64,000 bases of DNA from contig VZSR01001479.1 in NCBI GenBank assembly GCA_013398615.1, forward strand, positions 18,004,717 to 18,068,716, given 5' to 3'. Source of the DNA: Brachypodius melanocephalos (Eukaryota; Chordata; Aves; Passeriformes; Pycnonotidae). Below, piece after piece: positions 63,540 to 64,000 of the stretch. A program made the position numbers and the translations under genes. The notes beneath the pieces are model-generated. The model was not told where the DNA came from. It was given only the letters and a program-made list of their open reading frames with translations, and searched no databases. Position 1 is the stretch's first letter; each line of letters starts with the position of its first letter.

Positions 63540-64000
63540 CTGCCAATCAACACAGAATCACCAAAATTTAGTATGTAGTTACAGAGTCCTCTGAAAGTTA
63601 TTTCTGGCAACTGTAAATAAACACAGCCAACCTCTTCAGTGCTTCAATCAGAACAAGTCACCTCTTTAAATAAACCTTGTAATATCCAGTTTGTTGGCTC
63701 AGTGGTGCATTTATTACAGTTACTGCACTGTATTATTTACTGCACATTATTCTTGCATTACAGATTTTGTGTACAAGCACCAAGAACAACATTTTGACAT
63801 ACGTGCTTGTGCAGAAGGAAAACAATTAACCCTGAGGGGAAAACCTACACAAAAGCTTCAGAAATAAGAATTTACCAATAAAAAGACTCCACAATAGATA
63901 ATTTTCAGGAATATAGAATACTACAGTAATTATTCTTGACAACTAATGTTACCTGAAATTCCAGAAAAAACAGTAGGAAAGAAAAAGAAGCATTGGTTAT
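63540..64000 (-). other. RNF8 intron, 5' side
   Basis: AT-rich sequence upstream of the FHA-containing exon on the gene strand. No further exon was found, so the N-terminal FHA part and start codon lie to the right of the window. Confidence 0.7.

Noticed and set aside
1..64000. CRISPR arrays, operons, prokaryotic origins, tRNA or rRNA genes
   Set aside because: The DNA is a spliced vertebrate locus; no such structures or conserved RNA motifs were found by eye.

Overview
This is vertebrate nuclear DNA, most probably from a bird. The genes are split into many short exons with canonical splice sites. CR1 LINE fragments, the dominant bird retrotransposon, occur repeatedly; they carry the diagnostic 3' end that reads ATTCTRTG, or CACAGAAT on the other strand. 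One solo LTR matches the common bird ERVL-type pattern. The avian assignment is inference from these repeats and from compact introns; the species cannot be told. Three protein-coding genes are recognised: CCDC167 (+), CMTR1 (-) and, truncated at the right edge, RNF8 (-). The same order and relative orientation, RNF8-CMTR1-CCDC167, is known from human chromosome 6p21, so the window is a conserved syntenic block read in reverse. | Layout: 1-11,848 has no gene I can support. 11,849-12,800 holds a CR1 fragment and then the CpG-island promoter of CCDC167. 12,615-24,626 is CCDC167 (4 coding exons, 96 aa) with two possible polyadenylation signals. 26,325-51,489 is CMTR1 (23 exons from the usual start, 831 aa, plus one in-frame upstream exon), read from right to left, with a CpG-island promoter at about 52,190-52,630 bracketed by two CR1 copies. 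53,080-56,215 is intergenic with an LTR-like block. 56,215-63,539 is RNF8 (6 coding exons in the window, 450 aa, missing its first exon or exons). CCDC167 and CMTR1 converge tail to tail; CMTR1 and RNF8 lie in tandem. | Roles: CMTR1 is the nuclear mRNA cap-1 2'-O-methyltransferase. RNF8 is the FHA/RING ubiquitin ligase of the DNA double-strand-break response. CCDC167 is a short, probably tail-anchored coiled-coil membrane protein of unclear function. They do not form one pathway. I reconstructed every exon by reading the strand and checking splice sites and phase; all coding exons join in frame and no disabling mutation was seen. | No new biological system was found. The best leads are a GC-AG intron in RNF8, an acidic C-terminal tail on RNF8 absent from the human protein as I recall it, an in-frame upstream start exon in CMTR1, an in-frame tandem splice acceptor 15 nt apart in the last CMTR1 exon, an upstream ATG inside an NRF1-type site at the CCDC167 start, and facing polyadenylation signals between CCDC167 and CMTR1.
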